A stretch of DNA of 40,639 nt from an uncultured Kineothrix sp. (GTDB lineage Bacteria > Bacillota > Clostridia > Lachnospirales > Lachnospiraceae), in NCBI GenBank assembly GCA_910588855.1, contig CAJUSR010000032.1, forward strand, positions 1 to 40,639. Reading direction: 5' to 3'. Position 1 is the first letter of the stretch, and each line of letters opens with the position of its first letter. The position numbers and the translations under genes are program-made. A model generated the notes under the pieces. The model had not been told where the DNA came from. It ran no database searches and saw nothing but the letters and a program-made list of their open reading frames with translations. Shown here one piece after another: positions 33,281 to 40,585 of the stretch.

Positions 33281-33862
33281 ATGAAAGTAGGATATATCAG
33301 AGTCAGTACAGAAGAACAGAACACGGAAAGGCAGGAAGCCCTCATGCGCGAGTTGGGCGCAGGGAAGGTGTTCATGGAGAAGGCAACGGGCAATACCCGG
33401 GAAGACAGGGCACAGCTGGAGGCCATGCTCCAGTATGTGCGTGAGGGGGATGTGGTGGTGGCGGAGTCCATCTCCCGCATCGCCCGCAATACAAAAGACC
33501 TGCTTGATATCGTGGAAAGGCAGGAATATAAGGGCGTGGACTTCATATCGAAAAAAGAGGCGATTGACACCAAGACACCGTCAGGGAAGTTCATGCTGAC
33601 AGTCTTTGGCGCAATCGCACAGTTGGAGCGGGAGTATATCTTAGACCGCCAGAGGGAGGGGATTGAGATTGCCAGACAGAAGGGGAAGTATAAAGGACGT
33701 AAGCCGGTTGCCATTGACGAAGGAAGATTTATGGAGGTATACGGAAGATGGAAGTCCGGCAGTATCAGGGGGGTAGAGGCGATGCACGAGTTAGGACTGA
33801 AACCATCTACTTTTTACAGGCGCGTGAGGGAGTATGAAGGCGGAAGCCGCGGGCATGAGTGA
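33281..33862 (+). CDS. Serine recombinase (resolvase/invertase family)
   Basis: 193 aa; AAGGGGGCAG precedes ATG 33281. Catalytic domain complete: GYIRVSTEEQNTERQ (nucleophile Ser in RVST), YVREGDVVV, ISRIARNTKDLL (catalytic Arg pair), DTKTPSGKFMLTVFGAIAQLERE. The helix E region (LDRQREGIEIARQKGKYKGRKP) is followed by a helix-turn-helix (IRGVEAMHELGLKPSTFYRRV). Small resolvases of this size resolve cointegrates or dimers or invert segments. The upstream inverted repeats could be its site. A fragment of a related C-terminus lies at 34358-34477. Confidence 0.93.
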   Translation: MKVGYIRVSTEEQNTERQEALMRELGAGKVFMEKATGNTREDRAQLEAMLQYVREGDVVVAESISRIARNTKDLLDIVERQEYKGVDFISKKEAIDTKTPSGKFMLTVFGAIAQLEREYILDRQREGIEIARQKGKYKGRKPVAIDEGRFMEVYGRWKSGSIRGVEAMHELGLKPSTFYRRVREYEGGSRGHE

Positions 33863-33932
33863 GCCCGTCCTGCGGCGAGCCGGATGCCGGAAAGAGGGAG
33901 GGTTCCATGCATGGTTTGTGCCTGTAAAGCAG

Positions 33933-33996
33933 TTTGGGGTATACGCTGGATGGACTGCCATATGATATGCAATACTTTACCCTGACAGATGAGTAA
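33933..33996 (+). pseudogene. C-terminal fragment of the lipoprotein family of 35486-36325
   Basis: Reading in frame to the TAA at 33994 gives YTLDGLPYDMQYFTLTDE. This matches the end of the intact lipoprotein (YTMDELPYYGEGYLRFTLTDE). No start remains. It marks the left edge of the segmental duplication. Confidence 0.7.
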
Positions 33997-34352
33997 TATA
34001 ACGCAAAATTAATAATCCTGCAACAAACAGCCAAGAGAGACCTGCCCGGACGGACAGGCCTTTCTTGGTTTAGAGATATAAAAAAACATGTTCCATATAC
34101 ATTGTTCATTCAGATATATGTAGAGTTCTTTTATTAACAACATGATAAGTACCACTGGGCATAAGGGAAATTAGGGGAAAGAAAGATGGTTACAGATATT
34201 CCCCGGATACCTGAATAAAGCCGGCTGGTATCTCTCAGGGGTGGCGGGCGGGTTCAGACCAGTATGGGGTGTGAGGCGATGCGGCCAGCGTTATGTATTG
34301 CGTCTTAGGTAGTCCTCCAGCTCAGTAGGTTATGATGGGTTGCTCTGGGGTA
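33976..34352. repeat. Segmental duplication, copy 1
   Basis: About 380 bp, roughly 85 percent alike by eye to 36305-36692. Both copies start in the end of a lipoprotein gene (ACCCTGACAGATGA). They contain the terminator hairpin (here CCAAGAGAGACCTG, 34031-34044, with its partner 34055-34068), share GATATTCCCCGGATA and GGTGGCGGGCGGGTTCAGAC, and end at GCTCTGGGGTACTG. Confidence 0.85.
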
Positions 34353-34357
34353 CTGGG

Positions 34358-34477
34358 TTTTACCGGCGCGTGAGGGAATATGAGGGGAATACCCCACGAA
34401 CCATGTGGCAGTTCTATAAGGGATGGGAAGGCAGAAAGCGTAAGGAAGCCGCCCTATTTGAGACTTGTAAAGAATAA
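34358..34477 (+). pseudogene. Fragment of a resolvase C-terminus
   Basis: FYRRVREYEGN matches the end of the intact serine recombinase (FYRRVREYEGG) and continues for about 28 further codons to a TAA at 34475. No start or catalytic domain remains, so a related recombinase was lost here. Confidence 0.6.
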
Positions 34478-34529
34478 CCTTGTATGCTAAAATGTGAGTT
34501 GAGAAATTCAAGGACGATAAGGTGTACCA

Positions 34530-34555
34530 CCCCAGAGAGTTGGCGCTCTCTGGGG
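34530..34555. terminator. Hairpin, possible terminator
   Basis: A 10-bp stem CCCCAGAGAG/CTCTCTGGGG around TTGGCG. No T-run follows; the role is uncertain. Confidence 0.4.
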
Positions 34556-34691
34556 TAAGGGATGGTAATCTCACTACCACACGATACAGACAAAGTCTGC
34601 GATACACGCAAGAATTATTATAAGGTAATCGGGCATAAAAAACAATGCCTTTTGCGTGCTGTCAGGCTCTGTCTGTGCCTCATGATATAGA

Positions 34692-34851
34692 AACGGGGTG
34701 TAGAGTGTGGACGCATACTTGCACCCCGTTCTTGATTTCTCACTGGAGTGCGTTGGCGGCGGGCAGTTTGCCGCCGGGGGACTCCCCAGTGAGGAATCGG
34801 AGTCTGGAAGGACTGCGATTAGTTGTCGTGCAATCGCGGTTCCTTTTTTTT
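34692..34851 (+). promoter_or_regulatory. Structured leader with terminal attenuator-like hairpin
   Basis: Three successive hairpins precede the gene at 34887. They are AACGGGGTG/CACCCCGTT (34692-34730), CTCACTGG/CCAGTGAG with inner GGCGGC/GCCGCC (34739-34793), and ACTGCGATT/AATCGCGGT (34812-34840) followed by eight T (34844-34851). The last is a good intrinsic terminator only 36 bp before the start codon. It suggests premature termination control by an unknown signal, or the end of a small RNA. Confidence 0.6.
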
Positions 34852-34886
34852 GCTTCGGGAAAATACAGAAGGAAAGGAGAACCAGT

Positions 34887-35465
34887 ATGAACAGTAATGA
34901 TATTTTTAAACTTTTGGACTGTGTTGGGAGGGCTACCGCAAGAAAACTGCCTGAGATAGTGGAGCCGCTGCCTGTATGTGGGAAAACCCTGAGCAACGCC
35001 CTGTCCGCAGTAAGGCAGGGGATTGATGATTACTGCAACCAGCGGATATCCCCCGAAGAGTATGGCAGGATCCAGGCGGCATTCCATGAGACAGCTCGGG
35101 AAGAGGCGGCACAGGCAGTTCCCCCGGCCTTTATGGACTGCGTCATATTCCAATGCAAGCCGGGGTGTACCCTGACAGATGCCCAGCAGGGCATGCTGGC
35201 AGATGTCCTGGAAGGCGGGGCGGAAGAAGAAAACGATATCATCAGCGGCTTTATTTCAAGGTATCTGGGCGGCAGTGTCTGGAGGGATGAGGACTATTAC
35301 ATAGGCGATGACTATGTCAGTCTCAATTTTATGGAGTATGACGAATACCCATATGACGGGGAGGTGCTGAGCCGGCTTCAGGAAGCCCTCAATGAGGTTG
35401 TGGGATGTAAGGCATTCCAGTATTTTGTAGCATCGGGGCATGAAGAAAGCCATGATGGATGGTGA
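34887..35465 (+). CDS. Hypothetical island protein
   Basis: 192 aa. ATG 34887 is chosen because AAAGGAGAACCAGT precedes it; an earlier in-frame ATG (34707) would run through the terminator hairpin. Soluble and acidic, no signal peptide or membrane segment. Visible parts: helical N-terminus (IFKLLDCVGRATARKLPEIV), TLSNALSAVRQGIDDYCNQRI, EEYGRIQAAFHETAREEAAQ, and an acidic, Tyr-rich C-terminus (DEDYYIGDDYVSLNFMEYDE). Not recognised. It is followed by the lipoprotein gene after 20 bp, so the two are probably co-expressed. Confidence 0.7.
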   Translation: MNSNDIFKLLDCVGRATARKLPEIVEPLPVCGKTLSNALSAVRQGIDDYCNQRISPEEYGRIQAAFHETAREEAAQAVPPAFMDCVIFQCKPGCTLTDAQQGMLADVLEGGAEEENDIISGFISRYLGGSVWRDEDYYIGDDYVSLNFMEYDEYPYDGEVLSRLQEALNEVVGCKAFQYFVASGHEESHDGW

Positions 35466-35485
35466 GAAAGGAAGGAGATTATCTG

Positions 35486-36325
35486 ATGAAGAGGAAAATG
35501 TTAATGAGGATGCTTGCGGCGGCTTTATCTGCCTCCCTGCTTGCGGGATGCGGCAATACCGCAAAGCCGGCTGACAGCGGCAGTGTTGTTACAGCAGGAG
35601 AAGAAGAGGGGACAGGTGCGGCTGAGGAGGCGGATGTGGAAGAAGAACCCGGTTCAGAAGAATCAGAGGAAGCTGATGTAGAAGAACCCGGTGCTGGGAA
35701 TGAGCCGGAGGAAGCAGATGCAGGGCAGAAATCGGAAGAGAGCGAAGTGCCGGAAGATGAGACGGAGCTGGAACCTGTCAACTGGCTGGAGGAACACGGG
35801 ATAGCCATTACACCGCAGGGAGATTGGCCTGTGAATTTATACGGTTATGACAGTTATGTGGAAGATTATGTGTGCGATTTTGAGGCGGGTGTGAATGTTG
35901 CCATCTCAGAGACAATAGAAGGGGCAGACGAAGGCTTCAAGAAAGTGACCGCAGTGTATACAGTTGATATGAGCAATATGCCGGAAGAAGTAACTGGCTG
36001 TAGGTGGAATACCAGCTCATTTGACAGGTATACCGGCACATACTTTAGGGGGAATGCTAAGACCAAGGATGCAGTCAGGATTGGCGATGAATACTATGAT
36101 ATACGGACCGAGTATGAGCAGGAGAATAATTGGCCGCTGTCCATCGTAACGTATACTGTGACTTGCCCGGCTGATTATGACGGCACAGTGTTCCAGTTTG
36201 GCTATACTTCACCAGAAAAAGGGGAGGAGTATGATAAAAATGACTATACAGCCAGACTGTATACGATGGATGAACTGCCATATTATGGGGAAGGATATCT
36301 ACGCTTCACCCTGACAGATGAATAA
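35486..36325 (+). CDS. Hypothetical lipoprotein with acidic linker
   Basis: 279 aa from ATG 35486 (AAGGAAGGAGATT upstream). Signal peptide with lipobox LLAGC. An acidic Glu/Ala/Pro linker (about 30-95) has loosely repeated EEADVEE(P) units. Then a 180-residue domain begins VNWLEEHGIAITPQGDWPVN and ends YLRFTLTDE. The domain alternates beta-like segments (KKVTAVYTVDMSNM, LSIVTYTVTCPADYDG), suggesting a beta-sandwich-like fold. I do not recognise it. The remnant at 33933 shows the family was once present twice, so it is part of the duplicated segment. Confidence 0.75.
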   Translation: MKRKMLMRMLAAALSASLLAGCGNTAKPADSGSVVTAGEEEGTGAAEEADVEEEPGSEESEEADVEEPGAGNEPEEADAGQKSEESEVPEDETELEPVNWLEEHGIAITPQGDWPVNLYGYDSYVEDYVCDFEAGVNVAISETIEGADEGFKKVTAVYTVDMSNMPEEVTGCRWNTSSFDRYTGTYFRGNAKTKDAVRIGDEYYDIRTEYEQENNWPLSIVTYTVTCPADYDGTVFQFGYTSPEKGEEYDKNDYTARLYTMDELPYYGEGYLRFTLTDE

Positions 36326-36692
36326 GATGGTACATATGTTTTGATTCTGCAAGAAACAGCCAAGAAAGACCTGCCCGGACGGACAGGTCTTTCTTGGGTT
36401 ATAGATATAAAATAACATGTTTCATATACATTGTTTATTCAGATATATGTAGAGTTCTTTTATTGACAGTATAATAAGTACCCCCGGGCTTAAGGAACAT
36501 TGGGGAAAAGAAAGAAGGTTACAGATATTCCCCGGATAGCTGAATAAAGACGGCTGGTATCTCTCAGGGGTGGCGGGCGGGTTCAGACCAGTATGGGGTG
36601 TGAGGCGATGCGGCCAGCGTTATGTATTGTGCCTTTGGCAGTTCACCGGCTCAGCCGGTTATGATGGGTTGCTCTGGGGTACTGAGTTTTGC
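36305..36692. repeat. Segmental duplication, copy 2
   Basis: Partner of 33976-34352, beginning in the last codons of the intact lipoprotein gene. Confidence 0.85.
36361..36397 (+). terminator. Terminator of the hypothetical/lipoprotein operon
   Basis: A perfect 13-bp stem CAAGAAAGACCTG (36361-36373) / CAGGTCTTTCTTG (36384-36396). The T-rich 3' arm provides the run. It lies 36 bp after the stop codon. Confidence 0.8.
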
Positions 36693-36780
36693 CAGTTGCT
36701 TTGTTCCAGCCTCAGGGGTACTTGCTTTTGCCAGTTGCTTTGTGTCGGCCTTGGGGTACTGAGTTTTACTGAATGCTTCC
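36676..36780. repeat. Tandem 38/39-bp repeat, 2.7 units
   Basis: GGGGTACT begins units at 36676, 36715 and 36753; the first two share TTTTGCCAGTTGCTTTGT. It begins where the segmental duplication ends. Confidence 0.65.
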
Positions 36781-36933
36781 ATATGTGAAAAAACCTCCAT
36801 GTGCTTCCAAAGGCCATCCAGTCTCTTGGGCTCATCCGCCGGATGGAAGCCGATGTCCATGAATCTCTGGTGAGATGGCAGTAAAACAGGGAGGCAGTTC
36901 CCACATCTTTGAGGACTGTCCGTTTCCGCTCCA

Positions 36934-37291
36934 GGGGTAGCATTTTGTCTGGAGAAATGTGCCATATGGCTTTTGACAGGAGGCAGTATCCCCTGTCACA
37001 ACTTTCCCGGCTTTGTATTGAGTGGCACTTATGCAACGCGAGGCCTTACGGGGGTAGCGTTCTGTGTGGAAAAATGCGCCATATGGGATATGACGGGAGG
37101 CGGCCTCCCCTGTCACAACTTCCCCGGCCTTGTATTGAGTGGCACTTATGCAACGCGAGGCCTTACGGGGGCAGCGTTTTGTGTGGAAAAATGCGCCATA
37201 TGGTATATGTTGGGAGGTGGCCTCCCCTGTCACGACTTTCCCTGCCTTGTATTGAGTGGCACTTATGCAATGTAAGGTCTTCCGGGGTAGC
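36934..37291. repeat. Tandem 117-bp repeat, three units
   Basis: GGGGTAGC starts units at 36934, 37051 and 37168, and again at 37284. Each unit contains GCCATATGG (36961, 37078, 37195), CCCCTGTCAC and TTGTATTGAGTGGCACTTAT. Because 117 is divisible by three, long frames stay open on both strands. No ribosome site or coding signal supports any of them. Confidence 0.8.
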
Positions 37292-37559
37292 GCACTGAGT
37301 TGATTACCGTTTTTTTTGGCAAGAAAGAATTGATTAAAAATTTGATTACCGTTTGCCCCTAAAAATAATCTTATTTTTTAATCAAATATAGGGAAGCGCG
37401 TATTTGCGCCATTTTTTCCCGGGGGTACGGGAAAAGGAAAAGCCGCCCGTTGATTAATAATTTTTGATGGCGGGGGTATTCCTGAAAATTGAGGTGGTAG
37501 CGGCCTGTGCCAGTTGGCGTTCCCGCGCAAGTACGTTGTTTTGTTCAGAGAAGTTTTAT
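37292..37559. other. AT-rich intergenic region before the PIN module
   Basis: TTGATTA followed by CCGTTT recurs (37301, 37348) with variations near 37450, in AT-rich DNA. No gene is seen. Confidence 0.3.
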
Positions 37560-37588
37560 TTGCTAACAAGTTTTTATTGGGGTATAAT
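37560..37588 (+). promoter_or_regulatory. Promoter of the PIN-domain module
   Basis: TTGCTA (37560-37565), 17 bp, TATAAT (37583-37588), 42 bp before the first start codon. Confidence 0.75.
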
Positions 37589-37629
37589 ATAAATATAATA
37601 ATTTGTGAAACGGTAAGGTAGGCGATGGT

Positions 37630-37698
37630 ATGCTGGCAAAGTATGAAGGCCTTAGTTTGCGGGAGCAGAAGAAAGCAGAGTGGGAGGTCATGATTTGA
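37630..37698 (+). CDS. Possible 22-aa leader peptide or antitoxin remnant
   Basis: The frame reads MLAKYEGLSLREQKKAEWEV and two more residues. It starts 42 bp after the -10 and its stop overlaps the next start (TTGA at 37695). The ribosome site is weak. It may be a coupling peptide or the remnant of an antitoxin gene; it is too short to assign. Confidence 0.35.
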   Translation: MLAKYEGLSLREQKKAEWEVMI

Positions 37699-38138
37699 GG
37701 ATTTATCTTGATATGTGTTGCTATAACAGGCCATACGATGACCAGTCACAGCTAAAAGTTGCTATGGAAACCCAGTCTAAATTGTATATTCAATCTTTGA
37801 TAAAAGATAAAAAATTGGAGTTAATTGTATCATATATGCTCAGGTATGAGTGCAGTAAAAATCCGTTTGAAATGCGGCGTAATACAATTTTTGACTTTAT
37901 GAGGGAGAATGCCTTTGGATATGTAGGTGATGAACGAAAAGAAGCAGTGGAGGCAAAAGCCGCTGAGATTATGAAAACAGGGGTTAAATTTAAAGATGCC
38001 TGTCATGTTGCTTCGGCAATTTATGCGAGATGTGAATATTTTATAACTACTGATGTACGACTATTAAAGTATCGTACAGAAGAGATAAAAATGGTGACAC
38101 CGATAGAGTTTATTACAGATATGGAAGGGGATGAATAA
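37695..38138 (+). CDS. PIN-domain protein, putative ribonuclease toxin
   Basis: 147 aa from TTG 37695 (GGAGG 7 nt upstream; a GTG at 37680 overlaps that site and is less likely). The PIN acidic residues are in place: RIYLDMCCYNRPY (Asp), a Glu in SYMLRYECSKNP, KFKDACHVASA (Asp) and FITTDVRLLK (Asp). The fold length is right. PIN toxins cut RNA, often tRNA or mRNA (family knowledge). The 75-aa gene that follows directly (stop TAA then ATG) would be the partner. If active, such a nuclease could stabilise the island. Confidence 0.75.
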   Translation: MRIYLDMCCYNRPYDDQSQLKVAMETQSKLYIQSLIKDKKLELIVSYMLRYECSKNPFEMRRNTIFDFMRENAFGYVGDERKEAVEAKAAEIMKTGVKFKDACHVASAIYARCEYFITTDVRLLKYRTEEIKMVTPIEFITDMEGDE

Positions 38139-38366
38139 ATGGCGATAAGTACTGTTGAGATTTTGAACCGGGGAATGAGATGTTTAACGGAACAGATGGG
38201 TATTGTTGAAGCGGAGCATTTTATTTCTGCAATTATTCGAGAAAAATTTGATTATACAAAATGGCAGAGGGATTATTTTGATGCTAAGACGCCAGAAGAA
38301 ATCAGTGCGGAGGCATCTCATTTTGAGGCGGCACAGCCTTTTGCTGGTAAAGCAGTAAGGCTTTAA
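38139..38366 (+). CDS. Small protein, probable partner of the PIN protein
   Basis: 75 aa beginning at the nucleotide after the PIN stop, with GGAAGGGG as ribosome site. Helical N-terminal part (TVEILNRGMRCLTEQMGIV, EAEHFISAIIREKFDYTKW), then DYFDAKTPEEISAEASHF. No DNA-binding motif is evident. Gene order (toxin first) is the reverse of the commonest arrangement. Antitoxin function is an inference from position only. Confidence 0.6.
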   Translation: MAISTVEILNRGMRCLTEQMGIVEAEHFISAIIREKFDYTKWQRDYFDAKTPEEISAEASHFEAAQPFAGKAVRL

Positions 38367-38392
38367 TATGAGAAAGCGCCGCCTTTCAATCA

Positions 38393-38410
38393 GTTACACC
38401 TTTGTTACAC
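38393..38410. promoter_or_regulatory. Candidate integrase arm-type sites, right end
   Basis: GTTACAC (38393-38399) and TGTTACAC (38403-38410) repeat the words found beside attL at 28894-28923. Confidence 0.45.
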
Positions 38411-38472
38411 TCATCGAGGGAAGATGGCGCAACCTCCTTTCTTTACTGGGTTTTCGGGCATTTGAGGTTAGC

Positions 38473-38490
38473 TTCGAATCCTCTAGCGCA
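38473..38490. repeat. attR core of the genomic island
   Basis: Identical 18-bp copy of the tRNA-Arg 3' segment (28798-28815). The base after it differs (T instead of C). Confidence 0.85.
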
Positions 38491-38525
38491 TGTTTTTTGC
38501 GCTTGCGTACGTGGTTTTTTGGGTA

Positions 38526-38564
38526 GGCGGAAATGCTGATAAAACAGGCATTTCAGCCTTTTTT
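38526..38564 (+). terminator. Terminator after attR (probably the original tRNA-Arg terminator)
   Basis: GGCGGAAATGC (38526-38536) pairs GCATTTCAGCC (38548-38558) with one mismatch, then six T. The loop and flanks match those at 28832-28869, so the original chromosomal terminator was displaced here and the island brought a replacement. Confidence 0.8.
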
Positions 38565-38586
38565 CTTTTGATTTTTTGGGAAAAAG

Positions 38587-40449
38587 GAGCTGTTGCAAAA
38601 GTAGATGAATAATCACTACTGGAGCAATGGCTCCGTTTTTTTGTGTCTAGAAACAGAAAAGCAGACTCCGAAGAGCCTGCCATCCGTGGTATAATAAGAT
38701 ATGTCAAGTAAATTAAAATACCATAAAAATTATACCGAATTTGGCGAGCCTTATCAACTGGTTTTGCCATTAAGTTTGGAAGGTCTGGTCCCTGAAGATG
38801 ATTCTGTCAGACTGCTGATCCACGAACTGGAGGGTTTAAACTACAGCTTGCTGTACAAGGCTTACTCTGCCAGAGGCAGAAATCCGGCAGTTGACCCCAA
38901 GACCATGTTCAAGATCCTGGTCTATGCTTATTCCCAAAATATCTATTCTTCCAGAAAAATTGAAACAGCCTGCCGTAGGGCTATCAATTTCATGTGGTTA
39001 CTGGCTGGACAGAAGGCGCCCGACCACAGCACGATTGCAAGATTCCGTACAGGCTTTCTGGCAGACGCCTGTGAAAGTCTTTTCTATCAGATGGTAAAAG
39101 GCTGGAACAGGCGGGTGAACTGTCAAAGGAGACTGTATTCATTGAAGGGACAAAGTTAGAAGCCTGTGCCAACAAGTATACCTTTGTGTGGAAAAAGTCT
39201 GTTGGGAAATGGGAAGAAAAGATGTTCCGGAAGATACAGGAAGCAGTACAGATTCTGAAGCATGAATACATACAGGATTTTTCAGTTGGCGCAGAAACAA
39301 GGACGCGGGATATGCAGGAGATATGCATGTTTCTGGAAGAACGATGTCAGGCAGACGGGACTGCCTTTGTCAGCGGACGTGGAAAAAGGAAGAGCAGGAA
39401 CCAGAGATATCTGGAATTGTTCCTCAGGTTTCTTGAACTCCAGAGGGACTATGACTGGCATACGGCAAGCTTTCAGGGTAGGAACAATTACTGTAAGACA
39501 GACCCGGATGCCACCTTTATGCACATGAAGGATGACCATATGCGTAATGCCCAGTTAAAACCGGGATATAATGTACAGATTGCCGTGGACAGTGAAATAT
39601 ATCGTGGCAGCTGATATTTTCCAGGACAGAAACGATGTATGGACGCTGGTTCCGTTCCTGAAAACAATGGAAGAAAAACTGGGGCTGCGCTATCCAAGCG
39701 TAACAGCGGATTCAGGCTACGAAAGCGAAGAAGGCTACAGCTTTTTAAGGGAAAACAGACAGAAACCTTATATAAAACTCCAGACCTATGAGAAATGGAA
39801 AAGCGCAGCTTTAAAAAAGATATCAGCAAACGTGAAAACATGGGATATGATGAAAAAACTGACACATACACCTGCCATGCCGGGAAATCATTGTCCCCTC
39901 CTTTTATTAAAAAGCAGAAAAGTAAGAGCGGCTATGAACCAGAAGTAACTATTTACGAATGTGAAGACTGTACGGGCTGTCCGCATAAAGAGAAATGTAC
40001 CGGTGCCAAAGGGAACAAGCGGCTGTACATTTCCAAGAGCTTTTTAGAGAAGTGTCAGGAATCTTATGAAAATATCATGAGTGAAAAGGGAATCCGATAC
40101 CGGATGAACCGTTCGATACAAGTAGAAGGGGCATTTGGGGTTCTGAAAAATGATTATAACTTCCAAAGATTCCTGCTGCGTGGGAAAACCAAGGTAAAAC
40201 TAGAGATCCTATTGCTGTGTATGGGATATAACATCAATAAACTGCATGCAAAAATCCAAAAGGAACGTACTGCGAGCCATTTTTTTCCAGTAAAAGAAAC
40301 AGCATAAAAGCCAAGAAAAACAAAAGCTTTATTTAAGTATGCCAAGAATCCAGAAAGTTTCTAAAACAAAAGGATTGTATCCAGATTTTTCATAATATAG
40401 AACGAAGGTGCCGCTCAAACATCTATTTTGATGATTTTGCGACACCCTC
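38587..40449 (+). mobile_element. IS1182-family insertion sequence, decayed
   Basis: About 1.86 kb. The ends carry matching inverted repeats (GAG then CTGTTGCAAAA on the left; TTTTGCGACACC then CTC on the right). The interior is a single transposase gene in pieces. The exact ends and target duplication are not certain. Confidence 0.75.
38701..40307 (+). pseudogene. IS1182-family transposase broken by three frameshifts
   Basis: The pieces join into one DDE transposase of about 530 aa. The first frame (to 39159) has the DUF772-type N-terminus: FGEPYQLVLPLSLEGLVPED, RGRNPAVDPKTMFKILVYAY, APDHSTIARFR. The frame changes near 39100 (continuing ELSKETVFIEGTKLEACANK), near 39597 (continuing YIVAADIFQDRNDVWTLVPF) and near 39790 (continuing MEKRSFKKDISKRENMGYDE). 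The last piece holds CTGCPHKEKCTGAKGNK and the conserved end RMNRSIQVEGAFGVLKNDYN with the catalytic Glu. A -10-like TATAAT lies 6 bp before the ATG. Three independent indels mean it is inactive unless they are sequencing errors. Confidence 0.9.
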
Positions 40450-40585
40450 TTTCTTAGCGAAACAGGTACGTTTTAATGTTTTATGTACATTTTCTGTGAT
40501 TTACATATGTTTGTTATGTGTTGTATATATGGTTTTAAGATGGCGGGAATGCTTTGGAAAAGGCATTTGCGCTTTTTACTATATA

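Noticed and set aside
34707..34886. 60-residue N-terminal extension of the island hypothetical protein
   Set aside because: It would translate through the leader hairpins and the terminator; ATG 34887 has a good ribosome site.
36832..37298. Repeat proteins encoded by the 117-bp units on either strand
   Set aside because: Frames are kept open by the multiple-of-three period; there is no ribosome site, and composition is Cys/His/Arg-rich without a fold pattern.
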